From: Desmodesmus armatus | Lineage: Eukaryota > Chlorophyta > Chlorophyceae > Sphaeropleales > Scenedesmaceae | Direction: 5' to 3' | Assembly (NCBI GenBank): GCA_007449985.2 | Contig: VIIQ02000120.1 | Coordinates: 186,001 to 250,000, forward strand | DNA: 64,000 bases | In this document: positions 1 through 18,406 of the stretch, one piece after another | Numbering within the stretch: position 1 is the stretch's first letter | Layout: each line of letters starts with the position of its first letter | Notes under the pieces: model-generated | Seen by the model: only the letters and a program-made list of their open reading frames with translations | What the model was told of the DNA's origin: nothing | The model's database searches: none | Program-made: the position numbers and the translations under genes

Positions 1-118
1 CACGGGTTCCGCAAGCAGCTACGCTGTAACTGAGCTCAGCATTTGAAGGGACAGCTAGTTGTGATGGACAATCAGAAGTCTTGCCGTTGCTGTTTCGATG
101 CTCTGGTGCGCCCCGCAG

Positions 119-6461
<6,343 letters not shown>

Positions 6462-6545
6462 AGCAGTCACAGGCTGGTTTGGGCTGACGCACTCTGAAAG
6501 GGGAGGTTTGGCTGACTGGGTGGCTGACCCGCTTCATGTATTGTT

Positions 6546-6610
6546 GCCCCCAGCTTTGTGACCAGCCACGTAGCAGCATTCGCCCTCAAGAAAGCAGAGG
6601 CCTGAAGGAG
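6546..6610 (+). pseudogene. Echo of the final S6K exon just past the stop codon
   Basis: The stretch repeats the last 55-60 bases of the kinase coding region (6402-6461), including the end FVTSHVAAFALKKAEA and a TGA, with a few changes. It lies about 85 bp after the real stop. It is a short local tandem duplication in the 3' UTR. Confidence 0.8.
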
Positions 6611-9600
6611 CCAGAGGCTGGCTTAGGCCAAGGCCTTGTGGATGGGAGGAGGGCTGGCAGGGGGGAGGGGGGTGCTCTGGTGACAGGGGCCCAGCAGTGC
6701 ACCACACAGCAGCACATCGCTACATGGGGCAGAGGCTGCAGCACGAAGTGCTCATTGCAAGGGCGCGTTGTGGTTGGCTGGGGCGCTGTTTCACATCACA
6801 CTCATTGGGAGTGTGTGGGAGGAGTGGTGCAAGCATGTTGTGTTGTATCAACAGGAGTGGTGTGTGCATAGCGATTGTCAGGTGTGAAGAGTGTGTTTTG
6901 CCTGTAGTGGTGTGCCTGCCCTTCACTCCCTTTGGAGAGCCGTGTGCATGATGTGGTGTAGAGATCGAGGTATGAGGTATTGGGGGGTCAAGGGTTTATG
7001 ATTGCGGCAGGGTCCAGTGTGTGATATTATGGCGCTGCAGTGTGTGATTGTTGCAGTGTGGGTGATTGTTGAGGTTGCTCGTCAGAAAGGGAGCCTTCCG
7101 CCACACATTTTCAAACCACTCCATTTGTGCCGCCAATTGGTGGACAGGATGGCTGCTGCAGCTGGTGTTGTAGCCGTGGCGGCGGTGGTGGTGCGGGCAC
7201 CTGAGGTTCGAGGGGTGTTGAGAGTGTGTGTTTGACATAGCGATTGCGTGTGTGCGGGTGTGCATGGGTGCAAGTGCGTCGTGTGGAAGCGAGGAGCTGC
7301 TTAGAGGAGGGGCTGGTCCATCAGAGCCAGTGGCCAGGACAGGGTGGTGTGGTTTAGCGTGGTTGTTTCCTTCAGAGCTGCTGAAGTGGGGTTCATCAAG
7401 CTTCGTGTCTTACACCCTCTCAGGGTGTGAACTGTTGACCTATCGCAGCACACATGCATGCTGCCAGTTCCATCCCATATCTGGGTCCTGTGTTCTTGGA
7501 GGGTGCAATGCAACACATGTGCATGGACAGGGCGAGGGTGCAGTGACATGGTGCATCCCCATGCAGCTGCTGCATCGCAACAGAGGTGGGAGGGGGGTAT
7601 GTGTATGTGTGTGAGCACCTGTGCAGTGTCTGTTGTGCCAGTTGTGCAGCATCAGCATGCTGCTGTGGCTGACGGGATGTCGCTGGTGTTGATTGATTGT
7701 GTAGTTGAGTCGTCTTTGTCTGCTTGCACCGGACATCAGCAAGTCAGTGCTGTAGCTACATCTTGCCTGACGGGGTGCTTAGCTTGAATGTCCAGTCTTC
7801 AGTGTGTTTGCTGCTGTTTAGCACAGGCCCCAATCCTGTGGGGACTGACCCACCCGGCTGCTGCTGTTGGGATGCTTGCTCTGCACAGCCCTCATGCTCT
7901 GCAGCCCCTGGCACCGGGGCAAGGGCTCCTCTCTTACAGCCAGCATTAGCTGACCTGGGATGCTTGGCACTGGCTACTTAGCTAGTTACCATGTGCTGGG
8001 GCCCTGTGTACTGTTTTGCATGCAGTACTTATGTAGTATGGTGTATGCACGAGCGTACTGGCGAACGTACTGAGGACCTAGCCGCCGAGAGGTCGGCGCT
8101 GGGTGCTGTTGGTGCAGACGATTGTGTGTCCGCTTGCATGCAGTATATAGCTCTACAGTGCTGTATGCATTTTGATCTTACCTGCAGCGCGCGGTTGGCC
8201 TGCTGGATGGCTTATGCCTGCCATCCTGGTGCATTCATGACACAGCCGCCAAGCTCTGTGAGCAATCCTGTGTGCATGTGCGGGTGTTCTGTCCCCTAAT
8301 CAAGGTATGGTATCGCATGCTTCAGGTTGGCTGCTTCCTGCTCCATGGTATTGTGGGCTAGGAGCCTGGTTCTGTGTGTCTTTAGATGTTCTTAAATGCG
8401 CTGCCGGCGTGTTTGGCAGCAGTAGCAGCACCGGACGCAGGTGTTTTTGCTTTGCTTGTGGTACCATGATATGGTGCCACTGGTGCTTTTTGGTTGGGTT
8501 TGGGTCTTCAGGCGTTGTGTTTTGAAGGGGTTTCAGCTGGCCCCAGCGAGTTGGTGCCCTGGGCGAGCGGTCAAGGGCGGAGGAGGGAATTCATCCAGCA
8601 TGGGTGCAAGGGCCTAGGGATACGCCTGAACCCTAGTCGGGGTAAGGGCCTAGGGATATGCCTGAACCCTAGCTTCCTCCAGTGTTGGGAGCTGAACCGC
8701 TTGTCAGGGTCTTTGACTGCTGCTGATCTTGCAAGGGGTCAGGCAGCCGCAGCTTGTACTGCTCTGTGCGTGTATTTGATTCCAGGGCCGGGCGCAGCCG
8801 GGGAAGGTTGGGGATGATGCGTGAGAGTTCAGACTCTCACGTGTTTGGCACTGAGGTTGCTCTGTGCAGGGCCGTTGCTCTTTTGCTTGTGGAGCTTATT
8901 TGATTTGGGTCCATGCACAGACATCTGCTGTGCTGGCCGTCTGGCTTCACCTCGGTCCAGCCTCTTTTATGGTCGACAGCTGCCCTGCACGCCTGCACTG
9001 CAGCGGATGCTTCTGCAGAGGGTGGGCTGAGGGGCCCCATAATCAGCACACTCTTGTGAGTAGACCTGGTCACCAGCACTCACATTGTATGCAGTGGTGG
9101 CCGGCAGGTCTACTTGTTAATCGGGACAGGTTTGGCGCAGTCAAGCCTCCTGAGAGGGCCATGACACATCTCCTGGCTGCGTGGACTGTGCAGTTGGTTT
9201 TCCTAAGAGTGCTGCTTCTGTGCTTGCACTGTTCGTGTGTGTCACCTTTGTTTTCAAGGTTGCCCGCTCGCTATTTCTGCAGCGTCTGCTTCGCCGCGTG
9301 CTTTTGTGGTGCTGCAATACAGCACTCAGACAAGAGTGCGCCTTGCTGGGCTTGTGCTGATGAAGGCTCCCGTGGAGAACATTCCCTCCTACTGACCAAG
9401 CCACTGCATCGCTGTATCCTGCAGCCTCGAGTAGTACATGCAAGAGTGCTGGCAGCAGACAGCTGCCTTTGCTGTGCTCAGACCTGCACTTGTGCAGGCA
9501 GTGTTGTTGAGCTGGTTTCGGTTGGTGGTAACAAGCGGACAGGTACCCTCTTGCCCCTGAGCAGTGCCTGAACACTGAGGCCAGTGTCACGGTGTGCTTG

Positions 9601-10250
9601 CTCACTTGGTGTAGGATGGTGTGTAGTACGTCCTGCATCAGCCAGAATGTGTGGTGTGTTGTGATCTGGAGGTGTCATGGGGAGTTTGGTGCTGCGCGGC
9701 GAATGGGTCAGTGCGCAATTGCGCTCTTAGGCTGTTGGGTGGGTATCAATGTGCAGGGTAGGTTCAGTAGGTATCATGCTGCAGCGTTGTTTTGTTAGTG
9801 AACGTTGGTGCTGTTCCTATTGTTTCTGGTGTGCAGTTTGACCCCACTGGTAATGTTGCAATTGGTGCAGTAGCATGCAGTACGGTTGGGCTCGTGACTT
9901 CTTGACTCTTTTTCTGACTGCTGTCCAGCATGTGCATCTGCAACAAAGTCGACCTTTTCGGAATTGATTTCAAAACTCCACCTTGTCAAAACTTTCCGGG
10001 CACCTTTTGTACACCCACTGGGTGGCACCAAGACCAGCACCATGAACATCCCCAGGGTTTACCCCTGATCCTGAGCTTCCAAGGAGCACTCGTGGCTCTG
10101 AACTGCTCTCTATGTCAATATTGCTTGCCTATTTCTGATGTCAAGCACTCAGTTCTGAAGTACAGGAACAACTGCCCAGCAGTGCAGCTGCAGTAGTGTG
10201 CAAGGCACTTTAGTTCCGCAAAGCTTGGGCATCACATACAGCACAGCAGA
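6611..10250. other. 3.6-kb stretch without a supported gene
   Basis: It presumably contains the kinase 3' UTR, then intergenic DNA rich in TG and CTG. Open frames up to 235 codons occur on both strands but lack motifs and run through Cys-rich low-complexity translation, so I do not call them. A 29-base direct repeat (8609-8637 and 8648-8676) is the only clear structure. The 5' leader of EMC2 must lie near the 3' edge. Confidence 0.6.
8609..8676. repeat. Two-copy 39-bp tandem repeat
   Basis: Two copies of a unit beginning AAGGGCCTAGGGATA and containing CCTGAACCCTAG are separated by a few bases and differ at one or two positions. No function is apparent. Confidence 0.8.
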
Positions 10251-13200
10251 ATGAGTGGCAGTGTCGAGGACGACTTGCTGGAGGTGAAGCAGCGGCTGCA
10301 GCAGAGCAGGCAGAAAGTCCCAGCTGTGGATGATCTACGGCAGTTCTTGAAACTGGTGAGCAAACCGAACAGCTGATGCCACAAACGCAGAACGTTTAAA
10401 TGTTCTGGATATCCTGAGTCCAACAGGCGAGCAGCGAAGCTGCAGCAGAGACAGGCGTAGGGAACAGCAGGTCCAACGGCACACAGACCTGGTGGCATCC
10501 TTTGTTTGTTGATATGGATGGCTACAGTGGGAGGAGGCTTTGTTGGTGAATCAGCAGCTCCCTGTGCCTGCCGCACTCTCAGTAGTAGTTGGCACGACAC
10601 TGGCATCAAACTGTTGTGCGCTGCTTGTCTTGTACAGTCCCGTGAAGCCAAGTTGCGTAACCCAGAGGATGTGGCGAAGTATGGGTCGCTGCTGTTGCAG
10701 CACTTCAAACACAAACTGGCCGAGGATGAAGGTAAGGCTGGTGCAGATAGCATTAGGCACACCCTATTGTGTTGTGGGCTGTGTGGCGACCTGTCCAAAC
10801 AACGGTGGACACTCTCAAGTCCTTCTCTCCTGGTTGTGGCTCAAGCAGCTGTGTAGGCATCTATAAACTGTTTTTATATGTGACCAGCTGTGACACATGC
10901 TGCTCTGTTGGACCCAGCAGCTTGGTTGGGAGGGGCAAGGAGCTTTGGCCGCGTTGCTGGCACCTAGGACGGAGCCCGCAGTAGTAACGAGCACCAGGAG
11001 CAGCAGCAGCCGCACCTGGAGTCAGTGATCATGAACGTTCACATGCGGGCCATGTGCTGTCACCCCCTTCTGCCCCTTCCTCCCCGCGTGCTGCCCCCTA
11101 CTCCCCGATTCCACCCATGCACCCCATTCGGCCTGTCACGCGGTGAACTAGCGCTCAAAGAATGCCCTGTGCTGACAACGACATATGTTCTGCTGTTGTT
11201 GCTGCTGCTGTGCCCATGCTGCTGCAGTGTGGCAGCTTCATGAGCAGACCAGCATAGCCCTCCTGGAGTGCGGCAGCCCAGCAGCAGCACTGCCCCTGGT
11301 GAAGGGAGTCATACTCAAGTTTGGTGACCAGAGTATACGAGCACGGCGGTTGCAGGTGTGTACCCAGTTGTTTGAACATTCAGCAATGCAGAGGGCGCAG
11401 CTAGAACCTGGGGCTACGCATGTCAAGCGCCACCCCTCGCCCCCATGCGCATGCATTCTCCCACACACATCCCTTGACTAGGCTGTTCATCATGACTGCA
11501 CCCCCATTGACAGAGACCCATTTACACACATGCCCACTGAACACTCATTGCAGCTGGATCTCACCAGCTGGAATGAATGCCCACCCACACAGCATAATGT
11601 GCCCATGCTGTTTGCAATTGCGCACAGGGTTTGTACTATGAGGCAGTGGGCAAGCAGGATCGGGCCAAGGAGCTGTATGAAGCCATCCTCAAGGACCTGC
11701 CACACAATGACGTCATTCCCAAACGACTGGTGAGTCATCGATGTGAAACCAATCTTGGTTGCAAAGAGTGCAGGGTGGCAGGCGGATGAGGGGGGTGGAG
11801 AGGCGGGATGCCAAAGTAGGGCAGGATAAGGCCCCCAGGGGGCAAGGGGCAGCAAGGGAAAAGAGGGATGTGTTTAGTGCTTTAATCAGGTTTCGAGCCA
11901 AGGAGCTGTATGAAGCCATGCAGGACCTTCCACACAATGACGTCATCCCTAAACGACTGGTGAGTCAACGGTGTGACTCCCACTTTCTTTGCAGTGAGCT
12001 ATGTTGCAGTGAGTGCAGGATAGCAGGTGGATGAGGGGGTGGGAGGGGCGGGATGCAACGTAGGGCAGGATGGAGGGCATGGCAGGATGGCGGAGGGTGA
12101 GATGTGGTTGTTTGGAGAGTGGGTGGGCGCACAAGGCCAGGTGGGTGGGCGCACAAGGCCAGGTGGAGCTGAAGCAAGCTGTGATTGGGGCAAGGGGCAG
12201 CAGAGCGCCGGAGGATGTCAGCACAGTGCAACTGCACCCCCCCCCCCTCCCCGGGAGTATGTTATGACCCTTGGTTCGACTGTCATGCATGTGTCTGAGA
12301 CATTAATAAAGAAATTGCAGCGTTACAAGCAAAGCACTCCTGTCTGGCTGATGTAGGGTTGTGTAGTTGCAGCATAGCTGTTGGCATGGTTTGAGGAACA
12401 CCTTTGTTCCTGTGTACCGGACTGCAGGCTGCGCTGCACAGGGTTGGAGGGGAGCTGTCCAGCACTATCGACGTGCTGCGCTCCCGCTTGCGACGCATTC
12501 AGCAATCACACAGCCCCCCCCCCCCCCCCTCACACCACCCTACACCCCTGGCTTGCTTGGGGAGTCAACCGTGTCTCCCTAGGAGGGGATGACTTGGCTG
12601 GCACACAAGCTCAGCACAACTGCCCGGACCCCTGCTGTACTGTCGGGGAGTGAACCTTGTCTTCCCAGGAGGCGTCAGCCGTGGCTGAGAGTTAGTATAC
12701 ACACTCTGCAACACAACTGCCCTGAGCTTGACCCCTGCCTTTTTCGCCTGCAGGCTGCGCTGCACAGGGGTCAGGGGGAGCTGTCCAGCGCTATTGATGT
12801 GCTGCGCTCCCACCTGGACACATTCAGCAATGACAGGGAGGCATGGGAGGAGCTGGCGGACTGCTACTTGGAGGTGAGAGGGGTCTATCAATTTCCCCTG
12901 TATGCCGTCTTGATCAACTGTCCCCCTCTGTAGGCTATGCTGCAGGCCTGTCAGTACCAGCAGGCGGCCTCCTGCCCGAACGAGGTGTTGCCAATGGGCC
13001 CCTCCCCCCCCCCCCCCCCCCCCTCCCCTCTTATTTTGAGCATTTTCAAATACGCGTTGGTCAGTGTGTGCAGGACCCACACACCAAAAAACTTGCGTAT
13101 TGATTCCTCGCTTCCCTTTTGCCTTGCCCATCCCCTTTGCATCCTATTCCAGGCCTGTCAGTACCAGCAGGCGGCCTTCTGTCTTGAGGAGGTGTTGTCG

Positions 13201-14580
13201 ATGGGCCCCCTGGCCCCCGGCCGTCTATGTTCCTTCCCTCACTGCACCACTCACCCACCTCCTGGGGCTCTCGAGGCAAGGGCACTTCACAATGCTGTTG
13301 CCACCCCCCCCCCCCCCCACCTCCCCAAACACAAACACATGCCCCCCCCCCCCCATCCCCGTGTTAACACAGGCTTGTCAGTACCAGCAGGCGGCCTTCT
13401 GCCTTGAGGAGGTGTTGTCGATGGGCCCCCTGGCCCCCTTGACCCTGCTCAAGTACGCTGACGTGCTGGCCACACTAGGCGGCCCCTCACAGCTCAAGGC
13501 GGCTAAGGCCTACTACAGCCAAGCACTCAGGGTGGGTGGGTGGAGTAGGCGCGGGTGGGGGAGGATGCGACAGGGTAGGATGGTTGGTCGCTGCGGGCAA
13601 GTGACCCCACGGGCACGCTCCAATGTTTGCCATTGACATTATGGGGATGCTTGCAACTCACACTGCATGCAGCCAAGCACACTGGGTTGGTGCGGGGTGT
13701 GGGATCGGGTGGGCGGGGCTGCCGCCATCACTGGCGCGCATTGGGAGTTGACAAACGCGTGCTCTATGTCCTTGCCTGCACTTGTTTGACAAGTTGCGGC
13801 TGCGTCACGCGTAAAAGGAGGAGTTACTTTCATCACCATCACCAGTAGGTCACCGCCAATTACTGATGGCAGACTAGTCAGTAACTATGTTGCAAGTCAC
13901 TTGCATGCGACAGTCGTGACCTGTCCTGCTGCCTGGCGTTGTGGGGTGCTGTTCCTGCTGTTGCTGCAGGTGTCTGGTGGGCGCAGCGTGCGTGCACTGC
14001 ACGGCATGGGGGTATGTGGAGGTGTTTTTTGCGCGCACGTGTACTAAATGGTGTCGTGTGTGGTGCTGTGGCTGCAGGTGTCTGGTGGGCGCAGCGTGCG
14101 GGCACTGCACGGCATCGTCTTTGTGGACAACCAGCTATCTGACAAGGTGCGGCCATGGCAGGGGGGGGGGTGACTCTGATGTTTCAAAGGGGCGCACCAC
14201 GTGACCAACAAAGAGGTCGAGCTTTGGTTGTGTTGTCATCAGTGTCTCGTGAGGGTTGGTGGCGGTGTAGTGAAGAGGTTAAGCGATGGGTGGGCGATGA
14301 AGCAGGGTGAGCCACTAGTACTGCCTTGCCTATGCGATGGACATGTGTTCTTCTGGTTGGTCAAGATCAGATCGATGGATGCCGCATCCATCAGTCATCA
14401 CATGTCGGTCTGTGCTGCTGTGCTGGCTGCTTGCAGGAGTCTGCCAGCAGTGGTGCTGCTGCCCAGGAGTTGCCAGGGGTGTGTGCAAAGATGCTGCTGC
14501 AGCTGTACCAGCAGCAGGCACCTGCACACCTGCAGGTGGTGGTGAAGCAGACGCTGAGCAAGCAGCTGCAACAGAAGTAG
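10251..14580 (+). CDS. EMC2: ER membrane protein complex subunit 2 (EMC2/TTC35), 8 exons
   Basis: A TPR scaffold subunit of the EMC, which inserts tail-anchored and multipass proteins into the ER membrane; EMC2 sits on the cytosolic side. Exons: 10251-10355, 10638-10731, 11228-11355, 11628-11729, 12754-12873, 13373-13531, 14078-14146, 14437-14580. They join in frame to 306 codons, close to the usual size (297 in human). TPR-like stretches include GLYYEAVGKQDRAKELYEAI, the AIDVLRSHLDTF..REAWEELADCYLE helix pair and YQQAAFCLEEVLSMGP with LLKYADVLATLGG, which align with human EMC2 order. The start is the only ATG in the first exon frame, giving MSGSVEDDLLEVKQRL. Exons 4 to 8 each have degenerate duplicate copies in neighbouring introns or the 3' flank. 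Confidence 0.92.
11890..11959 (+). pseudogene. Duplicate of EMC2 exon 4 in intron 4
   Basis: It repeats the RAKELYEAILKDLPHNDVIPKRL part of exon 4 with few changes, including the GTGAGT donor and about 100 bp of following intron, so the unit duplicated was exon plus intron. The acceptor phase is wrong (one extra base), and using it after or instead of exon 4 would shift frame. Probably dead, or used only in frame-breaking transcripts. Confidence 0.8.
12426..12505 (+). pseudogene. Truncated duplicate of EMC2 exon 5
   Basis: It begins with a CTGCAG acceptor and repeats the AALHRGQGELSSAIDVLRSHL coding of the real exon 5 (12754) with substitutions, then breaks off before the REAWEELADCY half and runs into a C tract. 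It has no donor at the equivalent position. Confidence 0.8.
12945..13222 (+). pseudogene. Two truncated duplicates of EMC2 exon 6 start
   Basis: Copies at about 12945-13006 and 13153-13222 repeat ACQYQQAAFCLEEVLSMGPLAP, the first 22 residues of exon 6 (13373), each with its own AG acceptor, and stop at a C-rich tract. The first copy is more diverged (CPNEVLP) than the second. Three tandem copies of this exon start therefore exist and only the last is complete. Confidence 0.85.
13970..14010 (+). pseudogene. Truncated duplicate of EMC2 exon 7
   Basis: After a CTGCAG acceptor it repeats VSGGRSVRALHG from the real exon 7 (14078), then diverges. The flanking intron is also partly repeated. Confidence 0.75.
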
Positions 14581-14659
14581 GGTTAGGACGCTGTTGCTGT
14601 CAGCAGCGTTTTGATTGTGGTTCAATTGGCTTCAATTGCTGAAGCCACCAGCTGAAGTC

Positions 14660-14830
14660 ATTGTTTTTGGTGACACGGCAACCAGTTTTTGGTGACACGG
14701 CAACCAGTGTTGGCATCACACCACAATGCCTGCAGCTGTACGGCAGCTGTTCGAGCAGCGGTTGCTTCCTTGCAGCAGGGTAAGCAGAAGCTGAATGCTG
14801 AAAAGCAGCTGCAGCAGAAGTAAGGTCAGG
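14660..14830 (+). repeat. Direct repeat and decayed copy of EMC2 last exon in 3' flank
   Basis: A 22-23 bp direct repeat with core TTTTTGGTGACACGGCAACC occurs twice in tandem at about 14662-14706. Then 14731-14829 resembles the end of the last coding exon (KQTLSKQLQQK plus stop), with KQKLNAEKQLQQK and a TAA in place of TAG. Confidence 0.6.
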
Positions 14831-15978
14831 GTGCCAACAGTTCTGGCCGGCAGTGCGTTGGGACGTTACATGTTGCTGGGTCCTCCATGAGGACCTCTCT
14901 TACTGCACAGTTCGTATGTAACAAATCATGTGAAAAGCAGCGTAGAGGCTGCGTCCTGCACCATGTGCAGGACAGCGCCGGTGCTGGAGGTCATAGAATG
15001 CTCTTGCTGACGTCGAGGCTGTAGATGTGAGCATGTGGCGGCAGGGCCCAACCCCACTCAGCCTGGGATGAATGAGACCAATTTCAAGCATATGTAGGGA
15101 AACTTTAAGCTTGTGATGGGAAATAAGAGACTGTTGACTGTACACACACAGGTGGCATGCAACATCCAGCCCAGCAGAAGGGCAGCAACTGGCCAGACAT
15201 CTTCATGTCATGTGTTCCCATCTTTGTGTGTTCCCAGTGTCTCCACAGGAAATCTTGCTACCTCCCCGGTTCCGGGCACTGTCTCACATCTTCATGTCAC
15301 AGTGAGCCAAGGGTTTGGGGGCCCCGAAGCTCGTCTAGCTTCAGCTGCACATGCATATGCATCACTAATGCATTACTACTATTTTTCGTTGGCAGACACG
15401 GCAGCTTCAGCCTCTGCGATCTTACTACAACAGGTGGCACACCTGTACTGCAATGCAACACAAGAGGATGAACAGAGAGGACCGATAAGCAAGTGGAATT
15501 TCCTCTGTTGCATCACCATCATCACGTTTGGAGTGAGTTGCTTTCGTAGAGGTGGACTGGACCTTAGCTATAGGAATACTCATACCAAAACGTTCAGGCC
15601 CCGGGGAGGAACGCCCCTGGGCTCAAGATTGCTCCTTTGTCTCTCAAAAGCCTCCCAGAGGACTTCTAGTACTCTCTATTGTATCGCTAGGCCCCACAAA
15701 CCTCGATTTGTCATACCGGCAGTACTGCGGTTTTGGGAAGAGATCAAAAGCGCCGTCTGAGTATACAAAAGGTCTAAGTATGTCACTTATTGTTTCTCAC
15801 CGGCCCAACCTGCCGTTCCGCTACTGTGCTGACCGATCAACTCTTCAACCTAGGACATCACGTCACCCACCCGCATCCGACCTGCAGGAGGCCCAGGACA
15901 ACTCCATGAGGCGCTCTAGTAAGTCATGTTGCCGTTTGCGCTCTGCTAGGCAGGTCTAGGCAGCCTCATGCAGCTGAA
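14831..15978. other. Intergenic stretch with a compositionally distinct patch
   Basis: No gene is supported. From about 15550 to 15860 the sequence loses the TG/CAG bias of its surroundings and is more even in composition; it may be inserted or organelle-derived DNA, but I recognise nothing in it. The rest includes presumed promoter and 5' sequence of LRR1. Confidence 0.4.
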
Positions 15979-18406
15979 GTGGCAATGATCTACTGCCCAT
16001 GGTGGTGCATGCCTCAGCGGCTGCTGCCACTGCTGCTGGAGCGTGCATTCAGCACTGTAGCATGCTCCGTGCTTGTACAAGATGCTTATTGGGCTGCACA
16101 CAAGCAGCAGCGGTTGGCAACTGGCAGGCAGCTTCTGTGCAGCCATGTGACCTGGGACCACTGCTGTCTGGCCGTTCCCTGTGCAGGCGAGGAAGGCGCA
16201 ATTGACCTCACTGGAGAGGCATCTTCAGACGAGTCTGGCGATGTCACCATCACCCACTGCAGAGGTGGAGTCGCAGCCTATAGATCGTGTCTCACCATCA
16301 CCACGTCGTGCCTCTCTTCTCTGCCAGACGAGCTTCTTAAGCTCGTGTTGGGGCGTGTGCCACTCCCAGACCGGCTGGGCAGCTGCAGCTTGGTCAGCAA
16401 AAGGCTACAGGCAGCAGCAGTAGCAGCTACAGATTGCCTGGACTTGCAGGACCTCCACCCTCAGCACGCTGAAGCCGCTCTGGACTGGCTGGATTGCTAT
16501 GGTCAGCACGTGACGGGCCTGCACTTCCAGAGTTTCCCAGAGCCAATTCTGGAGCTGCTCTGCCCACAACTTCAGGAGCTGCGCGTGTTGTACGGCAGCG
16601 TGCAGCTTGGGCCAGCAGCAGACGGCAGCACAGGTGTGGTCCAGGGCTGCAACCAGCTGACAAAGCTCGTGCTGCAGTGTGACATCATGGATACCCAAGC
16701 AGATGGCACGCTTAGTGGCAGCCTGGGGAGCTTAGAGCACCTTCAGCACTTGGAGGCTGTGCATTATGGTGGATCGGTCTTTGACGTGTCTGGCGCCACG
16801 CTGCCGCGCTTGCAGCACCTCACATACCTGCATGTCAAAAACCTCACCATTGAGAACCTCTTGCAGCTAGGTGGCCTCACCAACCTGCAGCAGCTGGTCT
16901 TCGTGACTGATGACGGTCTTTTTGTCGGCCCCAACACTGTCCCTGGTTTGGCTCTCCCAAACTCCCTGACAAAGCTTAAGCTGTCGTCAGACATGAAGGT
17001 GGGCATCTTGTCTTTGGTGCCGCACCAAGTTGAACTGGGCTGCAGCATCTTGAGGTGAATTGTGAAATGGCGGGTGTTGCTGAGGGTCCCGGTTCCTTCT
17101 TGTCGTGCATGGCCAAGCTGAAGCACTTGACCCATCTTGAGCTCAGCATCAGTGATCTGCAGTGGCCCCCTGCTGGTCCTGCATACTCTGCTGTCACAGC
17201 AAGCACTAATCTGGTGCAATTGGATATGGTTGTCACTGAGCTGCCACCAGAAATTTGGCGGTATGTGTTCCTTGGCACGTGCAAGCTGCAGCACCTCACT
17301 GCCTTGTATATGAGGAAATGGGACGATGACGATCTTGAGGCTTTTTCCTCATCGCCAAGTTGGGGCGCGGCAGACATATCCAGCCTTGTCAGCTGCTGCC
17401 CCAGCTTGTGCCACATCGACGCCCTGTCTCTGCAGCCTGGGCTGCATGTGTCTGAGCTGCACAAGCTCACAGCCTTGACATGTGTTATACTGTGGTGGTC
17501 CTCAGACAACATAGCTGATGTTGTGGAGTCTGTGGGGGGCCTGGCAGCTGTCACACAGCTGCAGTCGCTGCGCGTGAGTACTGACGTTCCCGACCTCACG
17601 GTGGCTTCTCTGTTGCCCCTCACAAGCCTCACAGCCCTGACCAGCCTCAGCTGCAGCTGGTACAGCGCAGTGACACAGCTTGGCACTGCGGTTGCACGCA
17701 TCCTCACAGAGGTAAGCCAGAAGGTTGTACACCCTGCAACTGTTCATGCAGTGTCTGATGCGGCAAGAACAGCTATTGGTGCAGCACTGCTGAATTGAAG
17801 GTAGCCTTAACACCGCGTACTGTGAGCAGTTGCGTTGGACTTGACAATGTGGTCACAAAAAATGATTCGACAGCATCGGAACCAGTCGAGGAATCAGTTG
17901 GTGGCATGACAGGTCGCCAATGTCAGCACGCATTGCTGTGGCTCAGGGCAATTATGAAGTTGACAACGTCACTGGCAGTGCGCTAGCCCTGCTGTATGGT
18001 AGAGGTTACCTATACCCACATCTGTGTGTTTGTGCTGCAGAATGGCCATGCCCCTGATGTGTGGCTACAACTTCTGCAATGTGCTACAGAACCTGGCTGC
18101 CAGCCCACAGCGCTGCGCAGCCTGGCACACAAGCTGGGCGAGCAAAAGGCGCTAACTGCATGCCAAGAGCAGCAGCTGTCAGACCAGCAGCAGGTTGTTG
18201 CCGCGCAACAGCAGCAGATAAGAGGCCTGCAGCAGCAAGTGTCAGACCAGCAGGGGCGGTTGTTGGCGCAAGAGCAGCTCGTCAACACCCAGCAGAAGCA
18301 AGCTGTTGTCTTGCAGGAGCAGCCGCTGCTGACGGTCACAGCAGGCTGCACAGACTCAAGCACTGGTTGCTGGCTTGCAGCAGCAACTGCAGGAGCTACG
18401 TGCTGA
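15979..18406 (+). pseudogene. LRR1: F-box/LRR gene disrupted by an 11-bp insertion
   Basis: Exon 1 encodes an F-box (LSSLPDELLKLVLGRVPLPD, about 16306-16440) and LRRs with the family motif SVQLGPAADGSTGVVQGC. At about 17022-17034 the family sequence LVPTGLQ is interrupted by 11 extra bases (CACCAAGTTGA or a shifted equivalent), giving a stop at 17056-17058; the frame resumes and runs to a donor at 17711. Exon 2 starts at 18041 with NGHAPDVWLQLL and a Gln-rich tail; a second shift near 18370 replaces the usual LQEQLQ ending. The family Met before the F-box is missing; an upstream in-frame ATG at 15979 would add a leader containing the acidic patch AIDLTGEASSDESGD. Probably non-functional. Confidence 0.75.

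Noticed and set aside
8864..9571. 235-codon + frame and its overlapping 165-codon minus frame
   Set aside because: Translation is Cys/Leu-rich without motifs, there is no splice or start context, and both strands are equally open.
15113..15760. 215-codon + frame upstream of LRR1
   Set aside because: No motif, crosses a composition change, and no sign of homology.
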